The notes under the pieces are model-generated. The model worked only from the letters and a program-made list of their open reading frames with translations, was not told the DNA's origin and searched no databases. This document shows, piece by piece, positions 30,876-39,856 of a stretch of DNA of 64,000 nt (position 1 is the stretch's first letter; each line of letters starts with the position of its first letter). This DNA comes from Mesostigma viride (Eukaryota > Streptophyta > Mesostigmatophyceae > Mesostigmatales > Mesostigmataceae): positions 1 to 64,000 of the forward strand of contig RPFO01000731.1 in NCBI GenBank assembly GCA_009746045.1, given 5' to 3'. The position numbers and the translations under genes are program-made.

Positions 30876-31207
30876 CTAAAGGCCGCTGAAGTGCCGTGCC
30901 GCTATGAGCAAGGGCTGTTTTGAACTCTCTTTCATTTATCGTGGCCAGTTTACGCCAGCGATAGCTAGATTTCCTAGTCAGAGCAATTTGCCTTTGTATT
31001 ATGACAAGGGGCATGCCGTCCAGTACTCGTTGTGACTAAGGCCGTGGAAGTGCCGTGCCTGTATGAGCGAGGGCTGTTTTGAACTCTCTTTCATTTATCG
31101 TGGCCAGTTTACGCCAGCGATAACATTTTATAGATAGATTTCCTAGTGTCGACGCAATTTGCCGTTTGTATTATGCCAAGGGGCGTGCCGTCCAGTACTC
31201 ATTGTGA
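30876..31207. repeat. Tandem ~160-bp direct repeat
   Basis: Two imperfect copies (30876-31035 and 31036-31207) share ctctttcatttatcgtggcc, agtttacgccagcgata, gatttcctagt and gccgtccagtactc, with a small insertion in the second copy. They lie in the 450-nt gap between the coiled-coil gene and the packaging ATPase (convergent ends). No ORF. The conserved inner parts could be a structured 3'-UTR or an origin-like element, but I see no clear hairpin. Confidence 0.75.
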
Positions 31208-31295
31208 TTTTCATGGCAAAGGATTTTAATTAAATGGCAGCGTAATAAGTCAGCACAATTGCCTTTCCGGCATTATGGCTGCGTTTTTGTGTTAT

Positions 31296-32084
31296 TTAAT
31301 CGCACGCCTGGTGTTTGACCACGCGCGTTGATATGCGCCTGTTGTCTGTCTCCGTGTCGCTGTCGGACTCATCTTTCTTAGGGTCGTGATGGAGGCTGGC
31401 ATATCTCCAGTAATTAGAAGAGCCGACCCTGAACGGCGGCCTCGTCTCGGCCTTGTACCAGAAGATGACGTCTTCTAGCTTATTAGACCCGCTGGTGTGG
31501 TCGATCACCAGGCATTCGTAGTTCTGCGTGCACTCGTTTAATATGTGGCAGAACGCCTCGAAGGTCGGCACGATGCCGAAGAAGTTCTTGTACAGCTTCT
31601 CCCTGTTCATGATGATGTTCTCCTTCAGCGCGAACACGTAATCGATGTTGCTGCGGATGACAGGCCACACGTTCATAGTGTACTGCGTGATGAACAAAAA
31701 GAAGATGTGCATGTGCCGCCCGTTGAGAGCTATTTCCTGGATGCACGGGTCGCGCATCACGGTGGCATCGTACACGCAATCGTCCATCACGACGAACGCA
31801 TGAGACACGTCGCCTCTCTTAGCCTTAGCCTTTTGGTTCTTGATGAGCGCCTTGAGAGCCCCGCGATTGAACTGGTTGTAGATAAACAGCGACGGTATAT
31901 ACTTACCCCAATGCTTGTTAGACCCCTCCGTGCCAGACAACACGATACCGGAAGGGATGTGGCGCTTGTGGTACATGAGATCCGTTGCCAGCGTGGTCTT
32001 GCCAGAACCGCGTTTGGATACGATGCACACCACGCTGTCATCTTTTATGCGCGACGGGTCGAACTTCCTCAAGTTGACATCCAT
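31296..32084 (-). CDS. A32-like DNA-packaging ATPase
   Basis: Intact, 262 aa. P-loop RGSGKTTLATDLMYH (residues 25-39), Walker B FVVMDDCVYD (97-106) and the arginine/sensor region LNGRHMHIFFLFITQYTMNV identify the FtsK/HerA-superfamily packaging ATPase of NCLDVs, an NCLDV core gene. It pumps the genome into preformed capsids, so it acts late, in the virus factory. The Walker A lacks the first Gly of the strict pattern (Ser instead), which is seen in some viral members. It is followed upstream by the JAMM protease gene on the same strand. Confidence 0.93.
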   Translation of the reverse strand: MDVNLRKFDPSRIKDDSVVCIVSKRGSGKTTLATDLMYHKRHIPSGIVLSGTEGSNKHWGKYIPSLFIYNQFNRGALKALIKNQKAKAKRGDVSHAFVVMDDCVYDATVMRDPCIQEIALNGRHMHIFFLFITQYTMNVWPVIRSNIDYVFALKENIIMNREKLYKNFFGIVPTFEAFCHILNECTQNYECLVIDHTSGSNKLEDVIFWYKAETRPPFRVGSSNYWRYASLHHDPKKDESDSDTETDNRRISTRVVKHQACD

Positions 32085-32131
32085 GCCTTCAAGTACAGGC
32101 CTAGAGAACTATTATCGCGCCGGTGACGAGC

Positions 32132-32800
32132 TCAACCGCACTGAACGAGCACTTCGATAGTGGGCTTCGCCCCCCAGGGGAATACCGTGACGGCGAAACC
32201 GGTATCGCGCGCCAGTTTAATCCATTGTGCCTTGTGCCATTCCTCGTGCTTCCGTTTCTCGGCCTCGTCCCGTGAAGTGACGTACCGAGATGCAAACTGT
32301 TCCTGCAGCTTATTAAACAATTCCTGGATCCTCTTACACTCCTGTTTGAAGCCGCCACTGTCCTGCGCCTTCCGCATGCTCACCACAAGTGCGGGGGACA
32401 GGCACACCACGAACGTGCCCAGCAAACTGAACACCCAATGGGACACGTTATCTGACAACGCATCCTCCAAAAACACAAGAATGTCTATGTCACTCGGACA
32501 CGCCAGCGAGCACTCGCCCATCGTGCATTTGGAAGGGTGAGTGTGCCATTCTATGATGCCATGCGGCGTCTCCACGTCGTTGGTGCCGCCCACGTTAACC
32601 ACCTTGCTGTTTTGCAGCACCAGCGTGCTCATATCGATGTCAAATGTCCCCCCCCTTTCCACGCCGAGACGCATGCTATCTATGATTTCCTTAAACGCGG
32701 ACTGTTTCAAATGCAGCCTGACCTTTTGCACGCTACCCTGTTTGCAATTGGCAGATGATGAGAGTATTTTTTGCCCGTTGGGGGAAATGGTCACTTGCAT
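32132..32800 (-). CDS. JAB/MPN (JAMM) metalloprotease-like protein
   Basis: Intact, 222 aa. The N-terminal half has the JAMM zinc site: Glu49 in GVERGGTFD, HTHP at 86-89, then S103-x2-D106 in CPSDID, matching E...H-x-HP...S-x2-D with all ligands present. JAMM enzymes cleave isopeptide bonds, typically ubiquitin or ubiquitin-like tags; some viral and phage members process structural proteins. Residues ~118-140 form a hydrophobic segment (WVFSLLGTFVVCLSPALVV) that may be part of the fold or a membrane anchor. A helical basic C-terminal part follows. The gene stands between the packaging ATPase and a hypothetical gene on the same strand, and a late role is inferred. Confidence 0.78.
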   Translation of the reverse strand: MQVTISPNGQKILSSSANCKQGSVQKVRLHLKQSAFKEIIDSMRLGVERGGTFDIDMSTLVLQNSKVVNVGGTNDVETPHGIIEWHTHPSKCTMGECSLACPSDIDILVFLEDALSDNVSHWVFSLLGTFVVCLSPALVVSMRKAQDSGGFKQECKRIQELFNKLQEQFASRYVTSRDEAEKRKHEEWHKAQWIKLARDTGFAVTVFPWGAKPTIEVLVQCG

Positions 32801-32821
32801 TATATTAAGCTTATAAACCGA

Positions 32822-33580
32822 TTAAAAATCCTCGTCCTCCTCCACAACGACGCCCGTGTCATCCTCGTCATCCTCGTCCGCAAACGTCGGCTTGCTCGTG
32901 CGAAGGATGTTGCTGCCCAGCTTGAAAGACTTGGTCTTCTCGGCAGCGGGCTCTTCGTCGACGGGGCGGGTGCGCGGGGGTTGGGGCGGCTCGTCACCCA
33001 TGATGTCGTCCATGTACCCCTTTAGGATGTCGTCGCTGGTTGTAAAACCGTGCAGCGCGTTCCTGATGCTCTCGCTCACCCCCTTCATGATGTGCCGCTT
33101 GCTGAGCTTGAACTCGCCGTCCTCCGTCTGGGTGAGATAGTGAGGGATGTCGTCCTCGATGTCGGCGGCCATCATCTTGAGAACGGAATGGACGAACCGC
33201 TCGCAGGTCGGCACCTTGACCTTCAGCCGCTGGTGCTCGCCGTGACTGGACTTGCGAATGGAGCCAAGGATCATGCTGGCACAGACGAAGTACGCCTTGA
33301 GAAGCTCCTTAAGGAACGGAGCCGCTTGCATCACCTCGCGCGTCTCGGAGTCCACGATGTCCGCGTTCCAGCTCGGCACCTCCGACAACAGCTGGGAAAA
33401 GCACTCCAGCTCGTCCAGCTCCTTCACCTCCGACACGTTCATGGCGTCTTGCAGAATGTTCTTGAGCGCGTTGTAGATAGGTTGAGATAGACAGCGCTCG
33501 AGCTTCTCGATGTACTCTCGCTTGCTGTCAACCAACACGTTGGTGTCCACGCGCGGGTCGTCGTCCCTCTCTACCACCAT
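32822..33580 (-). CDS. Conserved-looking hypothetical protein, 252 aa
   Basis: Intact. A helical N-terminal domain (REYIEKLERCLSQPIYNAL, VPTCERFVHSVLKMM, DIPHYLTQTEDG) is followed by a disordered acidic tail (DEDDEDDTGVVVEEDEDF) preceded by a Pro/Arg stretch. The pattern of a compact helical domain containing V-PT-x-x-F plus an acidic tail recalls an uncharacterised protein found in several algal giant viruses, but I cannot name the family. Same strand as the JAMM and ATPase genes with only ~20 nt between them; possible late virion protein. Confidence 0.65.
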   Translation of the reverse strand: MVVERDDDPRVDTNVLVDSKREYIEKLERCLSQPIYNALKNILQDAMNVSEVKELDELECFSQLLSEVPSWNADIVDSETREVMQAAPFLKELLKAYFVCASMILGSIRKSSHGEHQRLKVKVPTCERFVHSVLKMMAADIEDDIPHYLTQTEDGEFKLSKRHIMKGVSESIRNALHGFTTSDDILKGYMDDIMGDEPPQPPRTRPVDEEPAAEKTKSFKLGSNILRTSKPTFADEDDEDDTGVVVEEDEDF

Positions 33581-33638
33581 TGCAGCGTCCCTTTACAACG
33601 TTGGCATTGAAATAATATTGCACATGTTAAGCGAACGT

Positions 33639-34105
33639 TTATTGAGAATATAGGTACCTGGCTACCAAGAAAACAATAAAACCGGCCAACACCCCCCCAC
33701 GTTCAACCGGGTGCGATCGATCTTGCCGTCCGCGCCCTTGAACGCTTCAGGGAACACGCCCGCGCCAAAGTGGATGGTGCCAATAGCCGCGCCGACCCCC
33801 AAGATGGCGGGCAGCACACCGCCAGACCCCCCGCCGCCGACAGAAGCCTGCCCGGTGGCATGCTTGCCGGCCTTTGCGACAGGGCTGGTCTTGATGGCGA
33901 TAGGCCCGGGAGGGGTCATCGCAGATAGATCCGACCCGTCTTGGGAGGGAACAGACGGGAGCCTCGGTGGGGTGGGGGGCATGCCCCCCGCAATGTTTGG
34001 TGGCGCTGCCTGCATTTGAGGCACCATCGGGGCGCCCCCGGCGGCCCTTGTATGGTGCATGGCGCCGGACCGAAGGCGACGAGCCAGACCCGTGAGATCC
34101 TCCAT
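33639..34105 (-). CDS. Gly/Pro-rich membrane protein (one frameshift)
   Basis: ATG 34105 (MEDLTGLARRLRSG). A Pro/Met-rich low-complexity middle is followed by a hydrophobic segment VLPAILGVGAAIGTIHFG. The frame as written ends at 33662, but it crosses a seven-C run (33692-33698). One base less or more would add a second hydrophobic helix (LAGFIVFLVARYLYS) and a stop at 33639. About 155 aa with two likely membrane segments; probably an inner virion membrane protein. TATAT lies 12 nt before the ATG. Confidence 0.55.
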
Positions 34106-34160
34106 GGTACGATATAATACGTTGATAAAATTGGTCCTACTTAAACGCATGTGTGTGACA

Positions 34161-35182
34161 CTACGCAAACGGCTCCAAAAACATGATGCCGTATACGATC
34201 TTCATCTTGTCTCTGTACATTTTGACGAAGGCGTCGCTCCTCCTCAGGCGATTGCGCCACCAGTCGTCGGCGATCACGTTACGGACGATATCGTCGTCCT
34301 CCTTCAGCGGGAGATAGTTGAGCATCCAAAACAGCCCGTCCCACAGCGGGCTCGTCAAGATGTTGCGAGACACGCGACAAGTGACCAGGGAGTTGTCGCT
34401 CTCGAAGGGGAGCACGCTGAACCATAACACGAAGAAGGGCTTGTCGTGTCCGGAAATCATGAAGCGCAGGCTGGACGTGTACGGCAACGCAAACTCGTTC
34501 TCGACCCAGATTTTCATATCCTCGGGCGCCCCCCCTCCCGCTTCCCCTCTGCCGGCATGAAGTCCAACAGCACGCGAGCCACCCTGTCGTTCGTGACGGG
34601 GTAGCCGTACACGCTTTTCCCAGTGAGGACACTCTCGGGGGAGCCCGGGTCCACGGCGACCTCCGTGCACTTGGCGTCCACTATCTTGACCTTGTGCACG
34701 TGCTCCAGGTGCGCGTGGTCCAACAGGTTCTCCATGACTATCATGGGGTGGGCCCCGATGGACACGGAGTATGAAAACGTCCTGTACCCAGCGTCGGTGA
34801 ACTCGGGCATCGTGGGGGGCTGGGATTCGCCGTCGCCGATGCCCGCGTTAACCCATACCAGGTCCCCATCATCCTTCGCCAGGAGGTAATTATCCGCATT
34901 GTTCTGCACCCCCCAATGCATGCCGTGGTACGCGCAACGGACGCAATCGTCCGCGTCCACTTTGCAGTTGTGAGAAAGGCGCGCGCCCCGATGAGGACAC
35001 ACGTTTCTCACCGCCAACGTCTCGCCCCTGTGCTTGCTACTGTACAGCAGCACCTCCTCGTTGTAAATTTTTGTCACCTTCGGCCCAACGCGCGGTTTGG
35101 GACCTACGCACACCCACTTGTCCGGGTAATTGTTCGGCACAGCACCGGTTGACACCGGCCTCCCAATGCAGACCGTCGCCAT
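34161..35182 (-). CDS. Rieske non-heme iron oxygenase (one frameshift)
   Basis: About 340 aa. The Rieske [2Fe-2S] ligands are complete: C62-P-H64 and C83-A-Y-H86. The catalytic mononuclear iron motif N152-x2-D155-x2-H158-x4-H163 (ENLLDHAHLEHVH) follows at the right distance. This is the architecture of Rieske aromatic/sterol-type monooxygenases and of plant or algal chlorophyll-pathway oxygenases, which use a separate reductase. There is no transit peptide or membrane helix. One shift in the seven-C run at 34530-34536 separates the C-terminal 120 aa. An auxiliary metabolic gene of host origin is likely; the substrate cannot be told. Confidence 0.85.
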
Positions 35183-35241
35183 CGCCGTTAGTGCCTTGAT
35201 ACAGGCCGCGAAAATGTATCCGCGCTTTTAGACGAGAGAGA

Positions 35242-35795
35242 TCAACAGTCGTACCCGCCGGTGGGTTTGTCGAGGTCCCAATCCACCGCGCCGATGATAA
35301 CTGGCTGTGTTTCTATGATATCGGTGACAGGCGGCGCCGGTGGCACCGCTCCTGAACGCGCAACGAATCGCTCGCGGTGAGGCTGTCAAAGCACGTGGAA
35401 TGGTAAAACACGAACAGGTCGCGAGAGGGCACGGGCCTTGTGAACTCCACCTTGTGGGCGGGCATTATGCCGCTGCACACTATGCAGGACACCCACCCCG
35501 TGGACGGCACGGACGAAGCGGTCCACTCCGTCAGCGTGTCGCCTTTCAACGCGGGCTCTCCTTCGGCCCTGTACGCGTCCACGACCTCCTTCTCGTCCTC
35601 GGTCAACTGCTGCTTACCACGATACAAATTGCCAAACGCCTCCATGTACCCGCGGTTAAATGAAACCTCGGATGCGTACACGTTGTTGCGGGCCGCGCGA
35701 CGTGCCGTCATGGCATTCCACCACGCGTCGGCTTTACGTCTGCGGTCATCATAGTCCACATTGAACCTGTGGGCACGCGAGTCCGTGTCGTCCAT
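35242..35795 (-). CDS. Hypothetical protein with a zinc-binding motif (one frameshift)
   Basis: ATG 35795 (MDDTDSRAHRFNVDYDD). A charged N-terminal half is followed by CIVCSGIMPAHKVEF and FVFYHSTCF, giving C-x2-C ... H-x2-C, a plausible zinc knuckle. The frame closes at 35313, but a neighbouring frame continues from about 35335 (VTDIIETQPVIIGAVDWDLD) to a stop at 35242, so a one-base shift near the ggcggcgccgg stretch is likely. About 184 aa. Function unknown. Confidence 0.55.
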
Positions 35796-35812
35796 GTCGT
35801 CCTTCTGTGGAC

Positions 35813-37336
35813 TCAGTAATACTTACGCGTCGGTCGGCGAGTGCGAGTGCGCCTGGCAGCGGTGGTGTGGCGCTTATACCTGCGCGCACCGTTGACGAGG
35901 TAGTGCCCTCCGCCAGAGGGTTCGATGGCGTACCCCTGGTTCGGGTACCCCGCCATCACGTCGGCCCCGAAGGGCTCGTCGGCGCACATACCGAACCTGG
36001 CGAACGGGTTCCTGACACGCGTACCGTCAGCGGCGGTGATCGTCTCGTCCACGATGCGGGCCTTGGGGTCGGTGGGGTCCCGGTCGTACCAAACGGTAGA
36101 GGAGCCGTTGGGACACTTGGGGATGGTGCCGGTGAGGGCGTAGGTCGCCTTCTGGATGTTCTTAATGAACTCTATGGAATCCTGGCCGTCAGGAGCCTCG
36201 GGGTGCGTGTTAAGGGCCGACATCGCTCCGTTGCGCCTCCACCAGACGTCGATCTTGTCAAGAATCTGACCGCGGAGGGCGTTGAAGGCGACAATGTCGC
36301 GCTTGATGAATTCCCTGATGACGTTATCAAACTTCGTTAGGTCCCTTCCGTCCGGGTGACTGAATTGCGAACCAAGACGCGTAGGATTGCTTAACTTGCA
36401 CGCGGTTGCGCTCTTGTTAATGTTTACTAGCACGCCTGATTCGCCCCCGATGTTGATATTGGCATAGTTTGCAGCAGTGGGCAGATCAGAGTACAGCTCA
36501 TTATCTGCTAAATCGTAATTATACTTCTTGGATGATGCAAGCAGATCGGATTCAAATGAAACATACAATGGCGGGAAATCTACTTCTAGCTTGGCGAGCC
36601 TCTTGCGGTGGTCCAAGGAAAGAAAACTGCAGTCGATTTTTTTGCTCGCGAGTTGATAGATGAGTCGAGCTGGCATGCAGTCGTCGGCGGGGTCCTTACC
36701 CAGAAGGTAGGTAGGAGATGGCACGTTACCGGGTGCAATCTTGAACGCGCGGATGGCAAACGGTCCACTGCCCACGGCCCCGCGGTTTGGATTTTGAAAA
36801 GCCGGGCCTCGGTCATCAGCAGCAGTAATATTACCATTTTCTTCGAGTGCAGTGATCTTTGCGATGATGCCATGGGGTACGCGCCCCAGATAAACTTTAC
36901 CGTTAGCCTGGTTGACATTGGTACAACCCGTGGATCCCAGCCGGTCGCACTCCATGGCGACGTACCCGCGAAGAGAATTTGCGAGCTTGGCCATCTCGTC
37001 GCGGCTGGTCGTGATCATGGATGCCTGGGTGGCGTTGCCAACGCGGTCAGACAACTCGCGCAAGTTGGCGGTGAGGAGGTCGTATATGTAGACGGAGGCG
37101 ACGAACAGCTGCAGCTTGGACAAGAGCCTCCTGTCGTCGTGGACAATGTAACGCTTGTAAATGTCTGCCTCTTCGACCGCGAACCGGATGTTGGGAACGC
37201 GCGTGCGCAGCTCCTGTATCTCGTGGCCGGTGAAGTACATTTCCGCGAGGTCGTTGATTCGCCTCTGGTACTCGGGAGACCTGCTGGTGGGCGAGTTGAC
37301 CGAAACCGGGAGCGGGTACAGATTCTCCAAAGACAT
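35813..37336 (-). CDS. Hypothetical protein, 507 aa
   Basis: Intact from ATG 37336 (MSLENLYPLPVSVNSPTSRS); the open frame extends to 37447, but that part overlaps the start of the divergent acidic gene. It has a helical N-terminal half (INDLAEMYFTGHEIQELRTR, LLTANLRELSDRVGN), a middle domain (KVYLGRVPHGIIAKI) and a very basic C-terminal tail (RRYKRHTTAARRTRTRRPTR) like those of DNA-binding virion or core proteins. No enzyme motif seen. Size, intactness and basic tail suggest a core protein contacting the genome (inference). Confidence 0.6.
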   Translation of the reverse strand: MSLENLYPLPVSVNSPTSRSPEYQRRINDLAEMYFTGHEIQELRTRVPNIRFAVEEADIYKRYIVHDDRRLLSKLQLFVASVYIYDLLTANLRELSDRVGNATQASMITTSRDEMAKLANSLRGYVAMECDRLGSTGCTNVNQANGKVYLGRVPHGIIAKITALEENGNITAADDRGPAFQNPNRGAVGSGPFAIRAFKIAPGNVPSPTYLLGKDPADDCMPARLIYQLASKKIDCSFLSLDHRKRLAKLEVDFPPLYVSFESDLLASSKKYNYDLADNELYSDLPTAANYANINIGGESGVLVNINKSATACKLSNPTRLGSQFSHPDGRDLTKFDNVIREFIKRDIVAFNALRGQILDKIDVWWRRNGAMSALNTHPEAPDGQDSIEFIKNIQKATYALTGTIPKCPNGSSTVWYDRDPTDPKARIVDETITAADGTRVRNPFARFGMCADEPFGADVMAGYPNQGYAIEPSGGGHYLVNGARRYKRHTTAARRTRTRRPTRKYY

Positions 37337-37419
37337 GCCGGATGTATACTTCTGAAGAAGATAATATTTTTGGTTTCGAGGCGTTTGACCGCCGCACAAA
37401 ATCTTACCGCTTGGTATAC

Positions 37420-37863
37420 ATGCCTGCAACCAGGTCAGCCACCACAACCCGGTCGGGACGCGCAGTCAAACGCCCAGAGAAGTACGCCCCGTGTGAGATG
37501 CCCGAGGACGATTATTCAGAGGAGGAGGGGGGGGAGGACGCCATGGACAGCGAACAGGAGGAGACAGAGGAGGACGGATCGTACGAAAGCAGTTTCATAG
37601 ACGACGAGGAGGAGGACACGGACGCCCCCATGTGTAAGGAGGAGGAGGATGAGGAGGAGGCCACGGACGAGGAGGAGTTGGATGACACCGAGGAGGAGGA
37701 GGAGGAGGAGGAGGACGAGTTGGATGACACCGAGGAGGAGGACGACTCGGGTGAATCACCCTTCGAGCCCAGTGACGACGAGGACGATCACAACACCATG
37801 GCCGGCGCGCGGGAGGAGGCCACCTACGATTCGGACGCGCCCATCAACTGTCGGGGTGACTGA
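37420..37863 (+). CDS. Highly acidic low-complexity protein, 147 aa
   Basis: ATG 37420 (MPATRSATTTRSGRAVKRPE), 84 nt from the divergent gene start. A short basic N-terminus is followed by about 100 residues that are mostly Glu and Asp (EEELDDTEEEEEEEEDELDD). The coding DNA is a gaggag-rich imperfect repeat. Such proteins often act as histone-chaperone-like or nuclear regulatory proteins, but composition alone cannot show it. The last ~25 residues are less biased. It overlaps the end of the convergent gene by ~20 nt. Confidence 0.6.
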   Translation: MPATRSATTTRSGRAVKRPEKYAPCEMPEDDYSEEEGGEDAMDSEQEETEEDGSYESSFIDDEEEDTDAPMCKEEEDEEEATDEEELDDTEEEEEEEEDELDDTEEEDDSGESPFEPSDDEDDHNTMAGAREEATYDSDAPINCRGD

Positions 37864-39190
37864 TGTTGGGGATATAGTACGGGTTCTTCATGAGCGCCGA
37901 GTATGCGGCCACGTTCGAGCTGTCGCCGACGCCCATCTGCACGCTGCTGACCCCGACGCGGCCGGGGCGCTCCATCCTGTCTCCCCGGTTCTTTTCCTGC
38001 GCGGTGTAGTTAGAAACATCTTCCACGCTTCTGCCCACCGCCCCCAGTTCCGCATCCCCGATCTTGGGGAAGCGCGCCACCTGCTGCGTGTTTTCCATGA
38101 CCTCCATGCTCTCTGGCAACTCGGAGTTGGCATCGCGCCATTCGAACACCTTGTTGACTTGGACGCGCGTGTGCTTGTCCCCCTGAAGGACTGGTACGGG
38201 TTGGAGAACTCGGCGTTCGACACCCTGGATTCGTAGGTCTTTGGATTCAGCGGCTCCCTCACGTCGCCGACCCGCTCGCCCAACTGGAGAGCCTGCACTC
38301 CAAAGTCGCCCACCGGAGCCGGGTGGCTCTCCAGCGCGTCGAGTGTGGCGTACCTCTTCGGGTCTCCCCGGTTGTGGTCGGACGAGCCCCAGCGCGAGGC
38401 CTCGACGCCGTTGTACGCGTCAGACACCTGGGTGGGGTTCGATGTTGTGGCGGCACGCTCGGGGAGGACGGTGGCGTGGTACATGTCACTCATCCGCGCC
38501 CCCGCCGGATGGAAGTCCGCCAGCGGTGGGCGGTGTTCCATCCCCGCGCGTAGTGCCACCCCCCGTTCCCCATGCTCGTGGTGGGCAGACTCCTCTGCTC
38601 CAGATGCGCCACCTGGGGGTTGGGGTGGTTGACTCGCAGCCGCGGCTCGGGTATATTGAAATTTCTGTTCAGCGTCTCAGGCCCCGTGCGGGGGTCCCTC
38701 TCCCTGGCCACGTTGAACTCCCAGGTTTTTTGGATAGGAAACGCCCTGTCTGGCATCACGCTGCCCTGGAAATCGGCGAGCTCCACAGGCTGTCTCTCGT
38801 TGGACACGTCGACACCCGGTATCCCCGTGGCGGCGGCGCTGGCTGGCGGGGCGCTGTACATTGATGGCCGGGGAACCCGCCAGGAGCGAACATCACGCCG
38901 CCCTCGTGCCCCTCTGGCGGCTGTACGTGCATGTCAACTCCCGACACGCTGCGTTCGAACCCTATCGCCTGGTTGGGCGCCGTGGAGTACGCCGAATCGC
39001 CAGGGCCGTACCCTCCTCTCGCCGTGTAATTAGGCACCATAGGAAACCCCAGCGAGTTGGGGTGGGACAGCAAGTATTGGGGCGGCGGCGGTATGTCGTC
39101 CAGTTCCAACGCCGAGAATGGCTGGCGGCTGACTGGCGGGGGGCGCAACAAGTATCCGGCTACTGCCACCGCTGACATAATAAGAAACAT
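37844..39190 (-). CDS. Membrane-anchored virion-like protein, ~445 aa (three frameshifts)
   Basis: ATG 39190 (MFLIMSAVAVAGYLLRPPP) gives a short N-terminal hydrophobic anchor. The chain is then followed through four overlapping frames: SALELDDIPPPPQYLLSHP; DFQGSVMPDRAFPIQKTWEF and RERDPRTGPETLNRNFNIPE; TQVSDAYNGVEASRWG and EPLNPKTYESRVSNAEFSNP; FEWRDANSELPESMEVMENT to the stop at 37844. Shifts lie near 38865, 38560 (six C) and 38180 (five C). No in-frame stops inside the coherent parts. N-anchored, Pro/Asn-rich, without enzymatic motifs: probably a structural protein linking membrane and capsid. Family not recognised. Confidence 0.55.
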
Positions 39191-39236
39191 GCTGGCTGTG
39201 TTGTCATTAAATCACTGATATATATTTTCAACATGA

Positions 39237-39575
39237 CTACACCGAATACCCGTCAATCAAACCAGGAGGGATGTCCGTTAACATGGGGGTGAGTCCGTCC
39301 ACATACCGGTCCCCCCTCTTCATTTGATCCCAATACATGTTAGCGTAGGGGGCCATCACGCGGTCGTCGATCAGCAGCGACCGGTTCTGGTTGATAGCGG
39401 CGGACCCCCCCCTGACTCGCATGGAATCGAGGGAAGGCTCGATGCGGCCACCGAGCGACAAGTACTGCGGCATGGCGTTGACTGGGTAATTGACGGTGAA
39501 GTCCAGTGATGGGTCCCACAGACGACCCGCGTCCTCGCTGGTGGCGTTGTTAGCAAAAATGATGCTGGAAGACAT
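39237..39575 (-). CDS. Hypothetical protein, 112 aa
   Basis: Intact, ATG 39575 (MSSSIIFANNATSED). Contains FTVNYPVNAMPQYLSLGGR and an Asp/Arg/Met-rich C-terminal half. A TATATTA box lies about 20 nt upstream, as for other late genes here. No membrane helix. Likely a small virion component given its neighbours; no family known. Confidence 0.6.
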   Translation of the reverse strand: MSSSIIFANNATSEDAGRLWDPSLDFTVNYPVNAMPQYLSLGGRIEPSLDSMRVRGGSAAINQNRSLLIDDRVMAPYANMYWDQMKRGDRYVDGLTPMLTDIPPGLIDGYSV

Positions 39576-39598
39576 GGATTGATTATTATAACCATATA

Positions 39599-39856
39599 TT
39601 AGAAATTGTCGTAACCGACTTGCACGTGCTCTTGCCCTGTCCTGCGAATCTGCACCTCGCGAGAGTGCGCCGTCTCGAGCGTCTTCCTTTCCATGCTGCC
39701 AAACTCCGCCGGCGGTGCATCAGGTGTCAGCGCCTCGCCGCACTCGCGACACACGCCCCATCGGCTCTTGGTAAGGCAGGAGATATAGAACAGGGCGACG
39801 GACGCGGAGACCAGAACAAACGCGGATGTCGTCATTGTATCAGTAGTAGGTTTCAT
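39599..39856 (-). CDS. Small single-pass membrane protein, 85 aa
   Basis: ATG 39856 (MKPTTDTMTT). The N-terminal hydrophobic helix SAFVLVSASVALFYISCL is followed by a C-x2-C pair (CREC) and a soluble tail ending VQVGYDNF. The longer open frame upstream is antisense or overlaps the next gene by only a few bases at 39853-39856. Typical of the many small one-helix membrane proteins in NCLDV virions. Confidence 0.6.
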   Translation of the reverse strand: MKPTTDTMTTSAFVLVSASVALFYISCLTKSRWGVCRECGEALTPDAPPAEFGSMERKTLETAHSREVQIRRTGQEHVQVGYDNF

